This document shows, piece by piece, positions 10,211 through 18,914 of a stretch of 64,000 bases of DNA. Below the pieces are notes generated by a model. The model was given only the letters and a program-made list of their open reading frames with translations, ran no database searches and was not told the DNA's origin. Source of the stretch: Pseudomonas paraversuta (GTDB lineage: Bacteria; Pseudomonadota; Gammaproteobacteria; Pseudomonadales; Pseudomonadaceae); the NCBI RefSeq assembly GCF_904063065.1, contig NZ_CAJFCL010000002.1, positions 434,001-498,000 on the forward strand, written 5' to 3'. Position 1 is the stretch's first letter. Every line of letters begins with the position of its first letter. The translations under genes and the position numbers were made by a program.

Positions 10211-10444
10211 TCATGGGTTCGGCTCCGCGGGCAAGTCCTGGGTGTTCGCCCTTTGCAGCTCTTCGACATGGGCCAGCAGCGGCCACCGTTCAAAGGCTTG
10301 CAGCAACTCCATCTGCGCCGAGACGTCGACATAATTGAGCGACGGCAAGTCGATCATCGATTTGAGGCGGGCGATGTCATCGGCGCGCTCTTTGCGCGAA
10401 AGGATGTCGGCGCTTATTTGAGCTTCTGTGGGTAAGGTAGCCAT
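10211..10444 (-). CDS. bcsR: Cellulose biosynthesis regulator BcsR-like small protein
   Basis: This 77-aa cytosolic protein resembles E. coli BcsR. The core reads IARLKSMIDLPSLNYVDVSA followed by LLQAFERWPLLAHV, comparable to the E. coli pattern LKQAFSLPDIDYADIS...LKRWPLLAEF. BcsR partners with BcsQ and BcsE in the synthase-associated complex. The gene overlaps the end of bcsG by about 30 bases. Its stop is directly followed by the truncated bcsQ in the same reading frame, so the deletion that damaged bcsQ lies exactly at or next to its 3' end. The last residues could therefore differ from the ancestral ones. Confidence 0.8.
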   Translation of the reverse strand: MATLPTEAQISADILSRKERADDIARLKSMIDLPSLNYVDVSAQMELLQAFERWPLLAHVEELQRANTQDLPAEPNP

Positions 10445-12063
10445 CCACCGTTCTCCTTGATTCGCACATAAGGCTTGCCGTTGTAGTCCAGCACAACAGT
10501 CCCAGAGTTTTCCGATACTTTCGCGGTCTGCGGCAGGTCAGTCAGCAGTTTTGTCCAGTCCACTGTCTGGCCATTACTGAGGGCCGGGTCGGCATACAGG
10601 CGGGCAATGATTTCGGCAACGGCCAGATAGCTGCTTGGCTCGGTGATATGCACCGGTGCGGTCTGCCCGTTGTCGCCCATATTGATCAGCTTGATGCCGA
10701 CCGGAACGTGGGTGATGGAGTCACTGGGGATTTCGCGCATGCCGGCAATCTGCATCCGGTCGCCATGCAGGGCTGCACCGTGCTCAGGCACGATGGCCAC
10801 AACTACCCGACGGCCACTTTTTTGCAGCTCTTTAAGGAACGAATTCAAATCATCGAGCAAAAGCTGGGCCCGGCTGCTGTAGTCGGCTGCCTGGGTGCCG
10901 CCATCGGACTGCACCTGACGGTTACCGTCGTGCAGGGTGGTGGTGTTGTAGAACAGCGCCATATTCGGCTGCTTTTCGTTCAGGCGGTGTTGCCACCACT
11001 TGCTCAGCACATCGCGGTCGCGCCAGATCGGCGAGCCATCGAAGCCGACATAGGTGCGTGGCAGGCCAGCCGGAACAACCCCCAGCGCCGGCTGTGGCAA
11101 TTCACCCTGTTCACGGACTTCCTGGAGAAAGCCGTCGAACTCGCCGGTGTGGTTCAGCATCAACTCATCCGAGAAACCCAGCTTGCGCAGGTCATCAAAC
11201 AGCAGGCACTGATCGGCCGGTGGCTTGTACAGCTGAGCGTGGGATGTCTGGCCGCAACTGGCGCGTAACAGGCGGATCGCTGCCGGGCCGCTGTAGGCTG
11301 TAGCCGAGTTGAAGTTGTCGAAAATCACATCCATCTGGCTGAACAGCGAGTTATCACGCAAGCCCACGGCATCCAGGTCGTCCCAGGCCATGGAGCAGAT
11401 ATTGATCACCAGCAGGTCAAACGGCGGTGGCTTGACGGCGGGGTCCTTGAACTCGACCTTGCGGCTTGATTCAGCAAGATAGAATTTGTCCAGATAGCCA
11501 TTGAGCGTCGCATCGTCCGGTTCACCGCCGCCGCCGCCGGCCTGAGCGGTCTGGCCGGGCTGGGTGCTGGCCATTTGCTGATCGGCGGCAGGGGGCAGCA
11601 GCCATTGCAGGCTGCCCATGCTCAACCAGGCAAAGCCCAGCAGGGTGAAGGTGGTCAGGCGCAGCCACTGGCTGAGAAACAGATAGCCGACCACCAGCAA
11701 CAGCAACATGGCACACACTTGCCAGTCGATGAAACGCCCGAGCAATTCAACGATGTAGTCGAAAGAGAAGTCCAGTACCCCGGGTTGCGCCAGCAAACGG
11801 CTGAACGGCGGGAACCAGGTGTCTTGGTACAGCAGTGCCACAGCCACCGGGATTGCTATCAGGGTGCGTGCGCGGCGCAGCATTGGATGGCCAATGGGGA
11901 TCAACAACACCAGGGCGAAGATCAGGTTGGGCAATACCTGGAAGTTCAGGTGACCGGTCCAGGTCAGCAGGAATTTGCCGAGGAAATACACATTCCAGGC
12001 TCCCAGGCCGCGCCAGGAGCCGGAAATCTTGTGCGCCGGGGAGGCAGGCTTAGACAGACTCAT
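10414..12063 (-). CDS. bcsG: Cellulose phosphoethanolamine transferase
   Basis: The 549-aa inner-membrane protein has about four to five N-terminal transmembrane helices (residues 25-155), a Pro/Gly-rich linker (about 158-182) and a periplasmic alkaline-phosphatase-like catalytic domain. In E. coli BcsG adds phosphoethanolamine to cellulose. Cys223 (NICSMAWDD) and the nucleophile-type Ser258 (TAYSGPAAIRLLRASCGQTS) have the same 35-residue spacing as E. coli Cys243/Ser278, and a metal-binding VPEHG motif is present. It overlaps bcsF by 14 bases and bcsR by 31. The presence of bcsEFG suggests a modified, E. coli-type cellulose rather than an acetylated wss-type product. Confidence 0.9.
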   Translation of the reverse strand: MSLSKPASPAHKISGSWRGLGAWNVYFLGKFLLTWTGHLNFQVLPNLIFALVLLIPIGHPMLRRARTLIAIPVAVALLYQDTWFPPFSRLLAQPGVLDFSFDYIVELLGRFIDWQVCAMLLLLVVGYLFLSQWLRLTTFTLLGFAWLSMGSLQWLLPPAADQQMASTQPGQTAQAGGGGGEPDDATLNGYLDKFYLAESSRKVEFKDPAVKPPPFDLLVINICSMAWDDLDAVGLRDNSLFSQMDVIFDNFNSATAYSGPAAIRLLRASCGQTSHAQLYKPPADQCLLFDDLRKLGFSDELMLNHTGEFDGFLQEVREQGELPQPALGVVPAGLPRTYVGFDGSPIWRDRDVLSKWWQHRLNEKQPNMALFYNTTTLHDGNRQVQSDGGTQAADYSSRAQLLLDDLNSFLKELQKSGRRVVVAIVPEHGAALHGDRMQIAGMREIPSDSITHVPVGIKLINMGDNGQTAPVHITEPSSYLAVAEIIARLYADPALSNGQTVDWTKLLTDLPQTAKVSENSGTVVLDYNGKPYVRIKENGGWLPYPQKLK

Positions 12064-12250
12064 CGGGCGCTCTCAAAGAAGGGCTGGCAGGTGCACGACG
12101 TCGAACGCCGCGGGATTTCAGATAGCGGGGTGACAGGTACTGTTCGAAATGATTCTTCAAGTACCTGCGGATGCGCTGTGCGAACAGTGTCAGCAGCACG
12201 GTTACCACGCAGGTCAGGACAATCACATCAATCAGGTCAAGGAACGTCAT
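12050..12250 (-). CDS. bcsF: Cellulose biosynthesis membrane peptide BcsF
   Basis: This 66-aa protein has one N-terminal transmembrane helix (FLDLIDVIVLTCVVTVLLTL) followed by a basic cytosolic tail rich in Arg. That is the layout of BcsF, which recruits BcsE to the membrane and works with BcsG. Its ATG overlaps the bcsE stop as ATGA and its end overlaps bcsG. Assignment rests on size, the single helix and position between bcsE and bcsG, since the family is short and variable. Confidence 0.8.
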   Translation of the reverse strand: MTFLDLIDVIVLTCVVTVLLTLFAQRIRRYLKNHFEQYLSPRYLKSRGVRRRAPASPSLRAPDESV

Positions 12251-13863
12251 GCTTGTGGCTCACGAATGGGCAACGTGGTGCGTTGCGGTGTTAACGGCAT
12301 GCGGCTACCGGCAGCAGGTGTCGCCATTACGGTGTTTTCAATCGGAATACTCAGGTGGGCAGGTACTGATCCGGCCTGCATAAAAGCGTCCTGCGGCAGA
12401 TCATCGGGGCCGGTGAGCACCTGACGCTGGAGAAACATGTCACGCCATGGCAGGCGGCAGATATTTCCCAGGGCCGGGTCCAGGCCATCGGCACGGCAGG
12501 CGAACAGAAACAGATACAGGTCTTCATCCAGTACGCAGGCAAAGTCACCATAGCGGCGCAGGCACATCTGGTTCAGGAACAGTTCTTCGGCCAGCCCGGG
12601 AACCGGTTGAAACCGGACCAGTTGGTGGGTGACTTCACCGGAACTGTCGTTATAAATCTGCTCCACGGTTTCGAAGAATTCCCGCGGGCTTACCAGACCG
12701 CGAATCTGCGGTGGCCGCTGGCGTTCCAGCAGCGTTGCAAAGTCGCTGTTCTGGCTGTATTGCCAGCGCTGGCCCTGAACACTTTCGATCATGCTGAGGA
12801 ATCTTGAGAGCAGGGTGCCGTCCGGAACAATCAGGTTGGCCCCGCAGGCCAGCAGCAGTCGCTCGTCGCGATAGCGCACGGCGGGTTCCATTTCCCGCAC
12901 TACGATCTTCAGTGTCGGGCCGCACTGTTCCCGCAGGTCGTGCAGTTGTTGGGCCAGATCGAGCAGCTGGTGGCTGTTGTCGATCCCGACAATGACTGTG
13001 GCCTGTCTGGCGTTGCGGGCTTCTGCAAGCAATGCTTCGCGGCTTTCAAACAGATACCAGTGTTTTGACAGTGATGGCGTGCCTTCCAGCACGGCGCGTT
13101 CGGCCAGGTACAGGTGCTGGTCGTCACCGACCCGTGGCTGCACGTCGACTGCGGTATCGGGGATCAGGGTAAGGGCATTGTCCTGGATCGCGAGTTTGAA
13201 CTCCTGACCTGCCGTTACCCCCATATGGTTGTGCCAGAAGTGCAGTTGGTAACGCATGACACCGTTATGGCGATACAGGCGACCCAGGCCGGACAATGTC
13301 TCGTTGAGTTGCAGCAGTTGCGCATGCAGGAGCGGCGCCTCGCCGTGGGTAATCACCAGCAAGGTTGCATCGCGCAACTGCAGCCACTCGTGCAGACGCT
13401 GACACCAGCGTTGCAACTGTTTTGCGGTGGTGGTTTCAGCCCAGCAGCTGGCAGGTAGCAGCAAGGTAATCTGACTGCCGGCAGCGACACCGATGCGGCC
13501 CATATCCCGGGTCAGCGTGGCGAGCCCTTGCTCGACTTTGGCGAGGGGGATCTCGAACTGCCGGAGTTTGTCGGGGCCCAGATCGGCCGCCATTGTGCCG
13601 GTGATACTTTGCACCGCGTCCGCACAGCAAATCAGGGTCGCAGGTACATGCTCGGGAATCGCTTCAAGAAACTGTCGGGCCAGCAGCCTTGCATCAGCCT
13701 GTTGATCGACCGCGACCCAATACAAGCCACCGGTGCGCAACACGATCTGTTGATCAAGCAATCCACGGATAGCCAAGCTGATATGAACCAAGCGTAACGT
13801 CCCCCCAGGGATATACGAGTTGCAATACACCCCATGTTTGTCGGAAGTATTGTCTCGTTGCAT
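12247..13863 (-). CDS. bcsE: c-di-GMP-binding cellulose regulator BcsE
   Basis: First gene of the operon. The product (about 538 aa from the ATG at 13863) matches the architecture of BcsE: a degenerate receiver-like and NTPase-like N-terminal part and a C-terminal GIL domain. The GIL c-di-GMP I-site-like motif RxGD is visible as LRRYGDFACVLDEDLY. BcsE raises cellulose output by binding c-di-GMP next to BcsA. The start is uncertain: the frame is open to a TTG at 13917, and homology to E. coli BcsE begins only near LVHISLAIRGLL, where another TTG follows a purine-rich stretch. Confidence 0.85.
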   Translation of the reverse strand: MQRDNTSDKHGVYCNSYIPGGTLRLVHISLAIRGLLDQQIVLRTGGLYWVAVDQQADARLLARQFLEAIPEHVPATLICCADAVQSITGTMAADLGPDKLRQFEIPLAKVEQGLATLTRDMGRIGVAAGSQITLLLPASCWAETTTAKQLQRWCQRLHEWLQLRDATLLVITHGEAPLLHAQLLQLNETLSGLGRLYRHNGVMRYQLHFWHNHMGVTAGQEFKLAIQDNALTLIPDTAVDVQPRVGDDQHLYLAERAVLEGTPSLSKHWYLFESREALLAEARNARQATVIVGIDNSHQLLDLAQQLHDLREQCGPTLKIVVREMEPAVRYRDERLLLACGANLIVPDGTLLSRFLSMIESVQGQRWQYSQNSDFATLLERQRPPQIRGLVSPREFFETVEQIYNDSSGEVTHQLVRFQPVPGLAEELFLNQMCLRRYGDFACVLDEDLYLFLFACRADGLDPALGNICRLPWRDMFLQRQVLTGPDDLPQDAFMQAGSVPAHLSIPIENTVMATPAAGSRMPLTPQRTTLPIREPQA

Positions 13864-13917
13864 ACAAGGCGTTCGAGTAATGCCTTGCAGCGGTGACTTA
13901 TTATTGACGCCAATCAA

Positions 13918-14325
13918 ATGTTGATCGACATTTTATATAGCGGTGCCCGATGCGAAATACACCTGTTTGTTGGTTGTAAGCAATGCTCTGGAAGAGTAGT
14001 AGTTAAAATTAGAGCATGTAGGCAGATGCGCATCGTATCACTGAAAAATCATCCGAGACTATGATTCCAGTCACATGTCGTCAAAAAAATACCGCCTATT
14101 TTTCCGTCGGCATTTAATTGGCGCCTTGAGGGGTCGCGTTTAAAGCGGGTTTGCGGGCGCGGAATTCAGCCCTCTGTACGCAGGCGAAGACGCTTATGTG
14201 TACGCCTGGCTTTCTCGGTGACCTGTTGCGTGCTATTGCTTAGGTGGGGGTGTTGGCTTGAGCCCCTTGAGCGGACTCATTTAAAGAGTCTGGAATCGTC
14301 ACCGAAACGTCTAAGAGGTGCAGAT
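13918..14325. promoter_or_regulatory. Divergent intergenic region upstream of the bcs operon
   Basis: About 400 bases, more A+T-rich than the flanks, separate bcsE (minus) from the YdcH-like gene (plus). It must hold the bcs promoter, but I could not identify one convincing -35/-10 pair or a clean FleQ-type box. A purine-rich aagaggtg at 14313-14320 is the ribosome-binding site of the plus-strand gene. No gene is supported here. Confidence 0.4.
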
Positions 14326-14562
14326 ATGCCAGTCAAACACGATTTGTTGCAAGACTTGGGACTCACTAAAGAGGCTGTCAGCAAGTGTCGCAGCGAAAAC
14401 GCTCATCTGAACCAGTTGTTTGTGCAATATGGCGAGAAGGATGCCGAGGTCATTGAAGCGGAGGCCGGGGAGGCCATTGGTGTCCCGGATGAGGTCTTGA
14501 AGAAACTCAAGGAGCAAAGGCTCCAGATCAAAGACAAAATTGTCCAACTACTGAACGTTTAA
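14326..14562 (+). CDS. YdcH/DUF465-family small helical protein
   Basis: The 78-aa, charged, helix-rich protein has the pattern SENAHLNQLFVQYGEKDAEV, then a C-terminal LKKLKEQRLQIKDKIVQLL. This resembles the E. coli YdcH sequence type (NEN..F..LF..H..LD...LKK.KLQLKDE). The function of this family is not known. I placed the start at the ATG at 14326, seven bases after aagaggtg; the frame is open further upstream but without a site. The gene stands alone, divergent from the bcs operon. Confidence 0.65.
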   Translation: MPVKHDLLQDLGLTKEAVSKCRSENAHLNQLFVQYGEKDAEVIEAEAGEAIGVPDEVLKKLKEQRLQIKDKIVQLLNV

Positions 14563-14588
14563 GTCACCGCAAGCTGCAGGAATCGTAT

Positions 14589-14885
14589 ATGTCCAGAATT
14601 ATCAAAATTGTTGCCACCTTAAGTGCCAAGCCTGGTCATGGACCGGCTGTTAAACAGGCGCTGAGTGCATGTGTGGCCGGATCACGGGCTGAAGCCGGTT
14701 GTCTTTTCTATGACCTGCATGTAGATCGCTCCAATCCCGAGCGTTTTGTATTCATCGAAGGCTGGAAGGACATGGCGGCCATTGAGCACCACAAAACCAC
14801 AGCGCATTACCTGGCGATGGGCAAAGCTGTTGCTGACTTGATCGAGCATCGTGAAGTGCTGTTGCTGGACGAGTTGAGTATCTGA
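14589..14885 (+). CDS. Putative quinol monooxygenase (ABM superfamily)
   Basis: The 98-aa protein has the compact ferredoxin-like fold sequence of antibiotic-biosynthesis-monooxygenase/YgiN proteins: an N-terminal strand IKIVATLSAKPGHGPAVKQA, a central AEAGCLFYDLHVDRSNPERF, and FVFIEGWKDMAAIEHHKTTA. Such proteins are small dimeric cofactor-free oxygenases acting on quinols or related aromatics. The substrate cannot be predicted. It lies 26 bases after the YdcH-like gene, possibly cotranscribed, and is followed by a clear terminator. Confidence 0.75.
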   Translation: MSRIIKIVATLSAKPGHGPAVKQALSACVAGSRAEAGCLFYDLHVDRSNPERFVFIEGWKDMAAIEHHKTTAHYLAMGKAVADLIEHREVLLLDELSI

Positions 14886-14912
14886 GACAGGGATCAACAC
14901 AGCAGCATCAAG

Positions 14913-14939
14913 CGGCGGCCCTGAACAGGCCGCCGTTTT
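14913..14939 (+). terminator. Rho-independent terminator after the monooxygenase gene
   Basis: A perfect 8-bp stem cggcggcc/ggccgccg with a 7-base loop is followed by tttt on the plus strand. It lies between the convergent monooxygenase and acyl-CoA ligase genes. Confidence 0.8.
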
Positions 14940-14981
14940 CATGTCGGGCTTGTGCAAGCTTGTTAAGTTCCTCGGCAGCGA

Positions 14982-16604
14982 CTACAGGGCCTTGGCCATG
15001 TCGCGTAACAGGTATTTCTGGACCTTGCCGGTCGAGGTCTTGGGCAGCAGGGTAAACACTACCGTGCGCGGCACTTTGAATCCCGCCAGGTGCTGGCGAC
15101 AAAAAGCAATGATATCCAGGTCGAGCACCTGCTGGTGGTCATCCTTGAGGGTGATAAAGGCACAGGGCGTTTCGCCCCACTTTTCATCCGGGCGGGCGAC
15201 CACCGCCGCTTCCAGTACCCCGGGATGACGATAAAGCACGCCTTCAACTTCGATGGTCGAGATGTTTTCGCCACCCGAAATGATGATGTCTTTGAGCCGG
15301 TCACGAATCTCCATGTAGCCATCCGGGTGGCACACGGCCAAATCCCCGGTATGGAACCAGCCCCCCTCAAAGGCTTGCGCGGTGGCACTGGGGTTCTTCA
15401 GGTAACCCTTCATAACGGTGTTGCCACGCATGAATATCTCACCCATGGTTTCTCCGTCCCGCGGGGTCGGTACCAGGGTTTTCGGATCGGCAACCATTAC
15501 CCCTTCCAGCGTCGGATAGCGTACCCCCTGGCGGGATTTGATCTGCGCACGCTCGGCCAGTGGCCGGGCATCCCATTGCTCATGCCAGGCGCAAATGGTC
15601 ACCGGGCCATAGACTTCGGTCAGGCCATACACGTGGGTGACTTTGATGCCCATTTCTTCCACCGCACCTATCACTTGGGCCGGTGGTGCTGCACCCGCGA
15701 CCATCACATTCACCGGATGATCGATGGCAACCCTGGCGGATAGCGGCAGGTTGGTCAGGGCATTGAGCACAATCGGCGCGCCGCACATATGGGTGACCTG
15801 ATGCTCCTGGATCAGACTGAGAATTCGTTGCGGATCAACCCGGCGCAGGAACACGTGCACGCCGGCCAGGGCCGTGATGATCCACGGGTAGCACCAGCCG
15901 TTGCAGTGGAACATCGGCAAGGTCCATAGATACACCGGGTGATTGCCGATGGCCCAGACCATCTGGTTGCCCAGGGAGTTAAGGTAGGCCCCGCGGTGGT
16001 GATAGACAACGCCTTTGGGGTTGCCCGTGGTGCCGGAGGTGTAGTTGAGCGCGATCGCCTGCCACTCATCTGCCGGCCATTGCCACGGGTAGTCAGGGTC
16101 GCCCTCGGTCAGCAGCGCCTCGTAATCCAGTGTGCTGACCGGCTGGCCTTCGCCGTATTGCGGGTCATCCACGTCGATGATCAGCGGTGGATGATCAAGC
16201 ATGGCCACGGCAGCATGGATCACGGCATGGAATTCACGGTCGGCAATCAACACCCTGGCTTCGCCGTGGGCCAGCATGAAGGCAATGGCTTCGGCGTCGA
16301 GGCGTACGTTAAGTGCATTGAGCACTGCGCCGAGCATGGGCACCGCAAAGTGGGCTTCGAGCATGGCCGGGATATTGGGCAACATCACCGCCACGGTATC
16401 GCCCTTGCCAATCCCGCGAGCGGCCAGCGCACTCGCCAGACGCCGGCAGCGCTGGTAAGTCTGCAGCCAGGTGCGGCGAATCGAGCCGTGGATCACGGCG
16501 GGGTAGTCCGGGTAGACACTGGCTGTGCGTTCGATAAAGCTCAACGGCGACAGGGCAATATGGTTGACAGCATTGGGCTCAAGGCCTTGCTCAAAAATCG
16601 ACAT
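14982..16604 (-). CDS. AMP-dependent acyl-CoA synthetase (medium-chain acyl-CoA ligase type)
   Basis: The 540-aa class I adenylate-forming enzyme would convert a carboxylic acid, ATP and CoA to acyl-CoA through an acyl-adenylate. The P-loop-like motif YTSGTTGNPKG lies near residues 183-193, the adenosine site HVYGLTEVYGP follows, and the C-terminal domain carries GGWFHTGDLAV and IKDIIISGGENIS-like motifs (here LKDIIISGGENIS) plus the late lysine TSTGKVQKY needed for adenylation. The substrate is likely a medium-chain or methylthio-type acid by family resemblance, but this is inference. It appears to be a single-gene unit. Confidence 0.88.
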   Translation of the reverse strand: MSIFEQGLEPNAVNHIALSPLSFIERTASVYPDYPAVIHGSIRRTWLQTYQRCRRLASALAARGIGKGDTVAVMLPNIPAMLEAHFAVPMLGAVLNALNVRLDAEAIAFMLAHGEARVLIADREFHAVIHAAVAMLDHPPLIIDVDDPQYGEGQPVSTLDYEALLTEGDPDYPWQWPADEWQAIALNYTSGTTGNPKGVVYHHRGAYLNSLGNQMVWAIGNHPVYLWTLPMFHCNGWCYPWIITALAGVHVFLRRVDPQRILSLIQEHQVTHMCGAPIVLNALTNLPLSARVAIDHPVNVMVAGAAPPAQVIGAVEEMGIKVTHVYGLTEVYGPVTICAWHEQWDARPLAERAQIKSRQGVRYPTLEGVMVADPKTLVPTPRDGETMGEIFMRGNTVMKGYLKNPSATAQAFEGGWFHTGDLAVCHPDGYMEIRDRLKDIIISGGENISTIEVEGVLYRHPGVLEAAVVARPDEKWGETPCAFITLKDDHQQVLDLDIIAFCRQHLAGFKVPRTVVFTLLPKTSTGKVQKYLLRDMAKAL

Positions 16605-16729
16605 GAAGGTCTTCCGGTGGCTGATTGTTAGCTCTTTGGCTGCCCGCGCCCATCGGTGGGCGGGACAGTTTTATGTCCGGCCTGACTTATAGCTCACTCG
16701 GTGTGGCATAGGGAAGCAATGGCCCCGGG

Positions 16730-18127
16730 CTAATCCAGCAGCGCTGCCAAGGCAGCCATCACCTCGGGCTTGTCGGTGTGGGCCACGTTAAAACGCATGC
16801 AGTGGCGCAGTGCGGGGTCAAAGCCGAACAGGATGCCCGGCGCCAGCACCAGATCCCGGGCGAGCGCCTCCTGGGCCAGGGTTGCGGCGTCCCGTGCGGC
16901 GGGGAGCGTGGCCCAGATATACAGGCCCCCGGTGTAAGGTGCATTGAGGGTGAACCCCAGGCCTTGCAACCAGCTGGCCACCCGCGCACCGCTGGCCAGC
17001 AGACCTTGCATCACCCGCTTGCGGTGTTTGTGATAGGTGCCGTCAGTGAGCATCGAACAGACGACCTGTTCGAACATTTCCGAGGTGATACCGCCGCACA
17101 TCAGTTTCAGATGGGTCAGGTTGGCGGCTGCCTGCGCCGAGGTCACCACATAGCTCACCCGCAGATTGGCACTCAGGGTTTTGGAAAAGCCGCTGAGGTA
17201 GGTGACGTGTTCGATCCCGGCCAGGGCCGCGAGCCGCGGAGGCGGGTCAGGGTGCCAGTCGCCGTACAGATCGTCCTCGATGATATGGCAGTCATGACGC
17301 TTGGCCAGCTCCAGCAAGCCGTAGGCCTGGGCCGGAGAAAAGGAATGGCCGGTGGGGTTATGCAGCAGGCCTGTGGTCAGATACAGGCTCGGCCGGTGCT
17401 GCTCAAACAGCTGCTCCAGCGCTTGCAGATCCAGCCCCTTGGGCGTGCGCTCAAGGGTCACGACCCGTGCCCCGTGCAACGCCAGATTGGCGTGGAAGTT
17501 GAAGTAGCAGGGCATGTCCAGCAGCACCGTATCGCCGGGACGCACCCGCAAGCGCAACAACATGTCCAGTGCCTGCACGGTGTTGGCGGTGGTGATGATC
17601 TGCTCGACGGCAACGTCCAGGCCCTGGCCCAGCAGTTTTTGCTGGAGTGCCAGACGCAATGGCAGGTAACCCGCCGGATCGCCATAGCCGGTGAGGCGCA
17701 GCCCCGGCGAGCGGCTGAGCTGGCGCAGGTGGGTGCGCATGGCGCTGGGCTCCAGCCAGCTTTCAGGCAGATGACCGCTGCCGGGGCGCATGGCGCCGCT
17801 GGCGCCGGTCAATGAGCGGCGCAGGACACTGGTCAGGTCTTGCGGTAACAGATCAAGCGCGCTCGCCCGTTCTGCAGCCGCAGCCCTGGCCGCGACAAAG
17901 TAGCCAAGGCCCTGGCTTGAAGTGATCCGGCCCTGTCCACGCAAGCGATCGAGAGCCTCAATCAGGGTGAATTTACTGACGCCCCAGCTCAGGGCCATTT
18001 CCCTGGCGGAGGGCAGTCTGGCCCCCGGGTTCAGGCGACCTTGGGTAATGGCCTGGTTCAGGGCTTCGACAATCTGCTGGACTTTGGGAGTGCCGGGCTG
18101 GAATTCAATCGTGGGGATAGGCATCAA
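16730..18127 (-). CDS. MocR-type GntR regulator with aminotransferase-like domain
   Basis: The 465-aa fusion has an N-terminal winged-helix GntR domain (about residues 1-75, with GARLPSAREMALSWGVSKFT) and a fold-type I aminotransferase domain. The PLP-lysine motif is YLSGFSKTLSANLRVSY, and the upstream YGDPAGYLPLRLAL motif is typical of this family. Such proteins sense PLP-linked amino acids and act mainly as regulators, not enzymes. It is divergent from a LysE-type exporter gene, with 144 bases between starts, so control of that exporter is likely. The strand-symmetric tacttTACCGGTcatgctACCAGTaaagta-like sequence near 18135-18165 is a candidate operator. Confidence 0.87.
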   Translation of the reverse strand: MMPIPTIEFQPGTPKVQQIVEALNQAITQGRLNPGARLPSAREMALSWGVSKFTLIEALDRLRGQGRITSSQGLGYFVAARAAAAERASALDLLPQDLTSVLRRSLTGASGAMRPGSGHLPESWLEPSAMRTHLRQLSRSPGLRLTGYGDPAGYLPLRLALQQKLLGQGLDVAVEQIITTANTVQALDMLLRLRVRPGDTVLLDMPCYFNFHANLALHGARVVTLERTPKGLDLQALEQLFEQHRPSLYLTTGLLHNPTGHSFSPAQAYGLLELAKRHDCHIIEDDLYGDWHPDPPPRLAALAGIEHVTYLSGFSKTLSANLRVSYVVTSAQAAANLTHLKLMCGGITSEMFEQVVCSMLTDGTYHKHRKRVMQGLLASGARVASWLQGLGFTLNAPYTGGLYIWATLPAARDAATLAQEALARDLVLAPGILFGFDPALRHCMRFNVAHTDKPEVMAALAALLD

Positions 18128-18132
18128 TGACC

Positions 18133-18166
18133 TCGTACTTTACCGGTCATGCTACCAGTAAAGTAC
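18133..18166. promoter_or_regulatory. Candidate MocR operator between the regulator and the LysE exporter
   Basis: The stretch cgtactttaccggtcatgc continuing into taccagtaaagtacgg holds gtactttac facing gtaaagtac, an inverted repeat with 9-base arms. It sits directly between the two divergent start regions, where MocR regulators usually bind. Confidence 0.6.
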
Positions 18167-18271
18167 GGTCAAGTTGGTCGGGGCTTGATCTGCCCATGCC
18201 GGGCTGCGCCACCTAAACTGCGGAACCGCTCGCAGGTGTTCGAGCAATGGTTTCGGGATCTGATAAAGATA

Positions 18272-18904
18272 ATGGCCACACAACTGACACTCGCGTCCTT
18301 CCTCTACTTTCTGTTTTTCTGCGCCACCATGACCTTTAGTCCCGGGCCCATGACCTTACTGTTGATGGGCTTCGGCATGCAGCAAGGCTTGAAGCGCTCA
18401 ATGCCGGTGCAGCTTGGCGCCAGCGCTGCGTATCTGGTGTCGATCCTGATTTTTGCCGTCGGATTTGCCGAGCTGGTCAAGGGCAATCCCCTGATCAGTC
18501 GCGTCATTCAATGTATCGGCGTGGCCTATTTGCTGTATCTGGCCTATCGGCAATGGAACAGTCGGGCACTGTTGCTGGAGCGTCCTGCCGAGTCCCTGGA
18601 CAGCAGCTTCAGGGGGCGTTTCGCCAAGGGGCTGCTCACCGGCTTTGCCAACCCCAAAACCATTGTCATGTTCAGTGCCGTGTTCCCGCAGTTTGCCGGG
18701 CAGGGCAGTGCCACCCGGGCGCTGGATCTGGCGGTACTGGGGCTGGTGTTCTTGCTGTTGCAGTTCACCAGCGGCTGCCTGTATTGCTACTTCGGCCAGC
18801 GGGTGCGGCGGGTGCTGCAAAGCCCGTCGCGACAAGTTTTGTTGCAACGGGCCACAGCCATCATGCTGTTGGGGGTGGCCATTCTGTTGGCCCGGGGGTT
18901 TTAG
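18272..18904 (+). CDS. LysE/RhtB-family amino-acid exporter
   Basis: The 210-aa inner-membrane protein has about six hydrophobic helices and the family signature FSPGPMTLLLMGFGMQQGL near the N-terminus. This matches the LysE/RhtB (RhtC-like) efflux family, which exports amino acids or related metabolites by proton exchange. The ATG at 18272 (MATQLTLAS) is chosen because it follows a purine-rich ataaagata and begins at the first helix; the open frame upstream lacks family-like sequence. It is divergent from the MocR-type regulator. Confidence 0.85.
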   Translation: MATQLTLASFLYFLFFCATMTFSPGPMTLLLMGFGMQQGLKRSMPVQLGASAAYLVSILIFAVGFAELVKGNPLISRVIQCIGVAYLLYLAYRQWNSRALLLERPAESLDSSFRGRFAKGLLTGFANPKTIVMFSAVFPQFAGQGSATRALDLAVLGLVFLLLQFTSGCLYCYFGQRVRRVLQSPSRQVLLQRATAIMLLGVAILLARGF

Positions 18905-18914
18905 CGGCTGAGCC

